In this document: positions 6,046 through 7,574 of the stretch, piece by piece | Position numbering within the stretch: position 1 is the first letter of the stretch | Layout of the letters: the number at the start of each line of letters is the position of its first letter | Origin: Alistipes sp. UBA928 | GTDB lineage: Bacteria > Bacteroidota > Bacteroidia > Bacteroidales > Rikenellaceae | Length of the DNA stretch: 7,574 bases | Reading direction: 5' to 3' | Assembly (NCBI GenBank): GCA_002293665.1 | Contig: DBDQ01000124.1 | Location: 478 to 8,051, forward strand | Program-made: the position numbers and the translations under genes | Notes under the pieces: generated by a model | Seen by the model: the letters and a program-made list of their open reading frames with translations, nothing else | The model's database searches: none | What the model was told of the DNA's origin: nothing

Positions 6046-7119
6046 ATGAATCGAAGTGTTTATTGTGTGATAATGGCCGGCGGTGTGGGCAGCCGTTTCT
6101 GGCCCGAAAGCCGTGGGGAACGTCCCAAGCAGTTCCTCGATATTCTCGGAACGGGTAAAACGTTCCTGCGCCAAACCTACGAACGTTTCCTGCCGCTTGT
6201 GCCGCCCGAAAACTTTCTGGTCGTCACGGGTGAGGCGTGGCGCGGCCTGGTGGCCGAACAGCTTCCCGAACTCTCTCCCTCGCAGATACTTGGCGAACCA
6301 CTGGGCCGCAACACCGCCCCGTGCATAGCTTACGCCGCGTTCCGGTTGAAGGCCACAGACCCCGGCGCAGTGATGATAGTCACTCCGGCCGACCACCTTA
6401 TCACGGGCGAGGAGGAGTTCCGCGGGGCGATAACCGAGAGCATAGAATTCGCGGCGGAGAACGACGCCATGATGACGATAGGAATCCAGCCCACGCGACC
6501 CGACACGGGATACGGATACATACAGATCGAGGAGCGCTGCGAGGGCATCTGCAAGGTGCGCACCTTTACCGAGAAGCCTAACGCCGAGATGGCTGAGGTT
6601 TTTGTCGACAGCGGCGAGTTTTTCTGGAACTCGGGCATCTTCGTCTGGCGCAACGAGGTGATCCTTGCGGCGCTCAGGGAGCATGTGGGCGATATGTACG
6701 AACTTTTCGCCTCGGCGGCCGGCGATTTCGGGAGCCCGCGCGAAACAGCCACCGTGCGCCGTCTCTATCCCGAGACGCGCAACGTGTCGATAGACTTCGG
6801 TGTGTTGGAGAAGGCGTCGAACGTCCACGTGCGCATCAGCGACTTCGGCTGGAGCGACGTCGGCACCTGGAACTCGCTCTACGAGAACCTGCCGAAAGAT
6901 GCCCACGGCAATGCCTCGACGGGCCGGGTGCGTTTGGGCGGTGTGTCGGGCTCGCTCGTCCGCATTCCCGCCACCAAATTGGCCGTGCTTGAGGGCCTCG
7001 AAGACTACATCGTGGTCGACACCCCCGACGTGCTGCTGGTTTGGCCCCGCTCCCGCGAACAGGAGATAAAACAAGTTGTCACCGCCCTGCGTTTCGACGA
7101 CGGCGAGGAATATTTGTAA
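6046..7119 (+). CDS. manC: Mannose-1-phosphate guanylyltransferase (short form)
   Basis: A cytosolic enzyme that makes GDP-mannose from mannose-1-phosphate and GTP, supplying mannose and, after conversion, fucose for surface polysaccharides and glycoproteins. The 357-residue product opens with the nucleotidyltransferase signature: MAGGVGSRFWPESRGERPKQ at residues 10-29, where the Gly-rich loop and Arg/Lys bind the nucleotide. Further motifs are GEPLGRNTAPC (83-93), TPADHLI (113-119), FTEKP (174-178), FFWNSGIFVWR (192-202), and SIDFGVLEK and FGWSDVGTW in the C-terminal half. It lacks the C-terminal cupin phosphomannose isomerase domain of the about 480-residue bifunctional ManC/AlgA proteins, so isomerase activity must come from another gene. 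The ATG at 6046 gives the conserved short N-terminus; no Shine-Dalgarno is visible. It is monocistronic between a divergent promoter and a terminator that overlaps its stop codon. Confidence 0.95.
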   Translation: MNRSVYCVIMAGGVGSRFWPESRGERPKQFLDILGTGKTFLRQTYERFLPLVPPENFLVVTGEAWRGLVAEQLPELSPSQILGEPLGRNTAPCIAYAAFRLKATDPGAVMIVTPADHLITGEEEFRGAITESIEFAAENDAMMTIGIQPTRPDTGYGYIQIEERCEGICKVRTFTEKPNAEMAEVFVDSGEFFWNSGIFVWRNEVILAALREHVGDMYELFASAAGDFGSPRETATVRRLYPETRNVSIDFGVLEKASNVHVRISDFGWSDVGTWNSLYENLPKDAHGNASTGRVRLGGVSGSLVRIPATKLAVLEGLEDYIVVDTPDVLLVWPRSREQEIKQVVTALRFDDGEEYL

Positions 7120-7147
7120 AAAAGCGCTCCGTCGGAGCGCTTTTTTT
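7118..7147. terminator. Two-way rho-independent terminator between manC and carB
   Basis: The stem GCGCTCC (7124-7130) pairs with GGAGCGC (7134-7140) around a 3-base loop, with A6 before (7118-7123) and T7 after (7141-7147), so the pairing can extend through the tracts. It serves manC on the plus strand and carB on the minus strand. Both stop codons (7117-7119 and 7146-7148) overlap it. Confidence 0.93.
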
Positions 7148-7574
7148 AATACTCATCCCAAGCCTTGATCTTGATGTCGTCGGGCCCGAGGCGGCAGAAG
7201 GCGTCGACGTAGGCGCTGGCGAGGCGTGCGTTGGTTATCAGGGGCACGTTGAAGTCGATGGCGCTACGGCGGATCGTGTAGTCGTTGTTAAGCTCGGCCG
7301 CCGAGAGGTTTTTGGGGATGTTGATCACCAGGTCGACCTTGCGCTCCTTGATGTAGTCGAGCGTGTTGGGCTTCTCGGGGCTGTCGGGCCAGTGGAGCAC
7401 CTCGGCGGCGACGCCGTTGGAGATCAGATAGTCGGCCGTGCCTTTCGTCGCGAAGATGTTGTAGTCCTTTGCGGCGAGCGCCCGTGCGGCGGGCAGCAGA
7501 TCGGCTTTCGACCGCGCGTCGCCCGTCGACAGCAGGATGTTTTTCTTCGGGATCGCGTAACCCACCGAGATCAT
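7146..7574 (-). CDS. carB: Carbamoyl-phosphate synthase large subunit, C-terminal MGS-like domain (partial)
   Basis: These are the last 142 residues of CarB, which with CarA makes carbamoyl phosphate from bicarbonate, glutamine nitrogen and ATP for pyrimidine and arginine synthesis. The visible part is the C-terminal allosteric methylglyoxal-synthase-like (MGS) domain: NILLSTGDARSK, the FATKGTADYL element, the VDLVINIPKN strand-loop, and IRRSAIDFNVPLITNARLA. The ATP-grasp halves lie beyond the window, and the Met at 7574 is internal, not a start. The WP...KPNTLDYI and VINIPKN wording, as I recall it, is closer to the MGS domain of eukaryotic CPS1/CAD-like enzymes than to E. coli CarB. The gene ends IKAWDEY with its stop inside the shared terminator. 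Confidence 0.92.
   Translation of the reverse strand: MISVGYAIPKKNILLSTGDARSKADLLPAARALAAKDYNIFATKGTADYLISNGVAAEVLHWPDSPEKPNTLDYIKERKVDLVINIPKNLSAAELNNDYTIRRSAIDFNVPLITNARLASAYVDAFCRLGPDDIKIKAWDEY

Noticed and set aside
5971..7074. Minus-strand open frame of 367 codons opposite manC
   Set aside because: It is an antisense shadow of manC; its composition is low in hydrophobic order and shows no family motif, and it would also overlap the pssA promoter and start.
1..7574. tRNA, rRNA, CRISPR arrays, riboswitches, insertion sequences with transposases, or defence genes
   Set aside because: Gaps between genes are all under about 65 bases and are accounted for by promoters and terminators; no gene product resembles these systems.

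Overview
The window is ordinary chromosomal DNA from a member of the Bacteroidota, most likely the order Bacteroidales. Three things point there: start codons preceded by the TAnnTTTG -7 box typical of that phylum and almost no Shine-Dalgarno sequences; a Bacteroidota-type putative porin (Porin_10-like); and TsaB, CarB and PlsY sequences of Bacteroidales character. The GC-rich coding (by eye, mid to high fifties percent) would suit an Alistipes-like (Rikenellaceae) genome, but genus is a guess.

Layout: eight protein genes, two cut by the window edges, with very short gaps. On the minus strand, smpB, tsaB and a dCMP deaminase (cut at base 1) form a tight run reading leftwards. Divergent from it is plsY (+), which ends at a two-way hairpin terminator shared with a convergent minus-strand unit. 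That unit reads leftwards as pssA, putative porin, then a short lytic transglycosylase; the porin also has its own promoter box immediately after the pssA stop. Divergent from pssA is manC (+), a short-form mannose-1-phosphate guanylyltransferase. It ends at a second two-way terminator shared with the 3' end of carB (minus, cut at base 7574).

Functionally this is a housekeeping set: tRNA t6A modification (TsaB), ribosome rescue (SmpB), dTMP precursor supply (dCMP deaminase), two phospholipid steps (PlsY and PssA), an outer-membrane porin with a peptidoglycan-cleaving enzyme, GDP-mannose supply for surface glycans, and carbamoyl phosphate synthesis for pyrimidines and arginine. No stretch longer than about 65 bases lacks a gene.

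I found no mobile element with a transposase, no CRISPR, no RNA gene and no defence system. The unusual points are small. The best is a palindromic REP/MITE-like segment apparently inserted in frame within tsaB, next to an A8 run that looks like a slippery site. Next are two divergent promoters whose -7 boxes are the two arms of a perfect inverted repeat, and three genes whose start codons lie only 7 to 9 bases after the -7 box, implying leaderless or nearly leaderless mRNAs.
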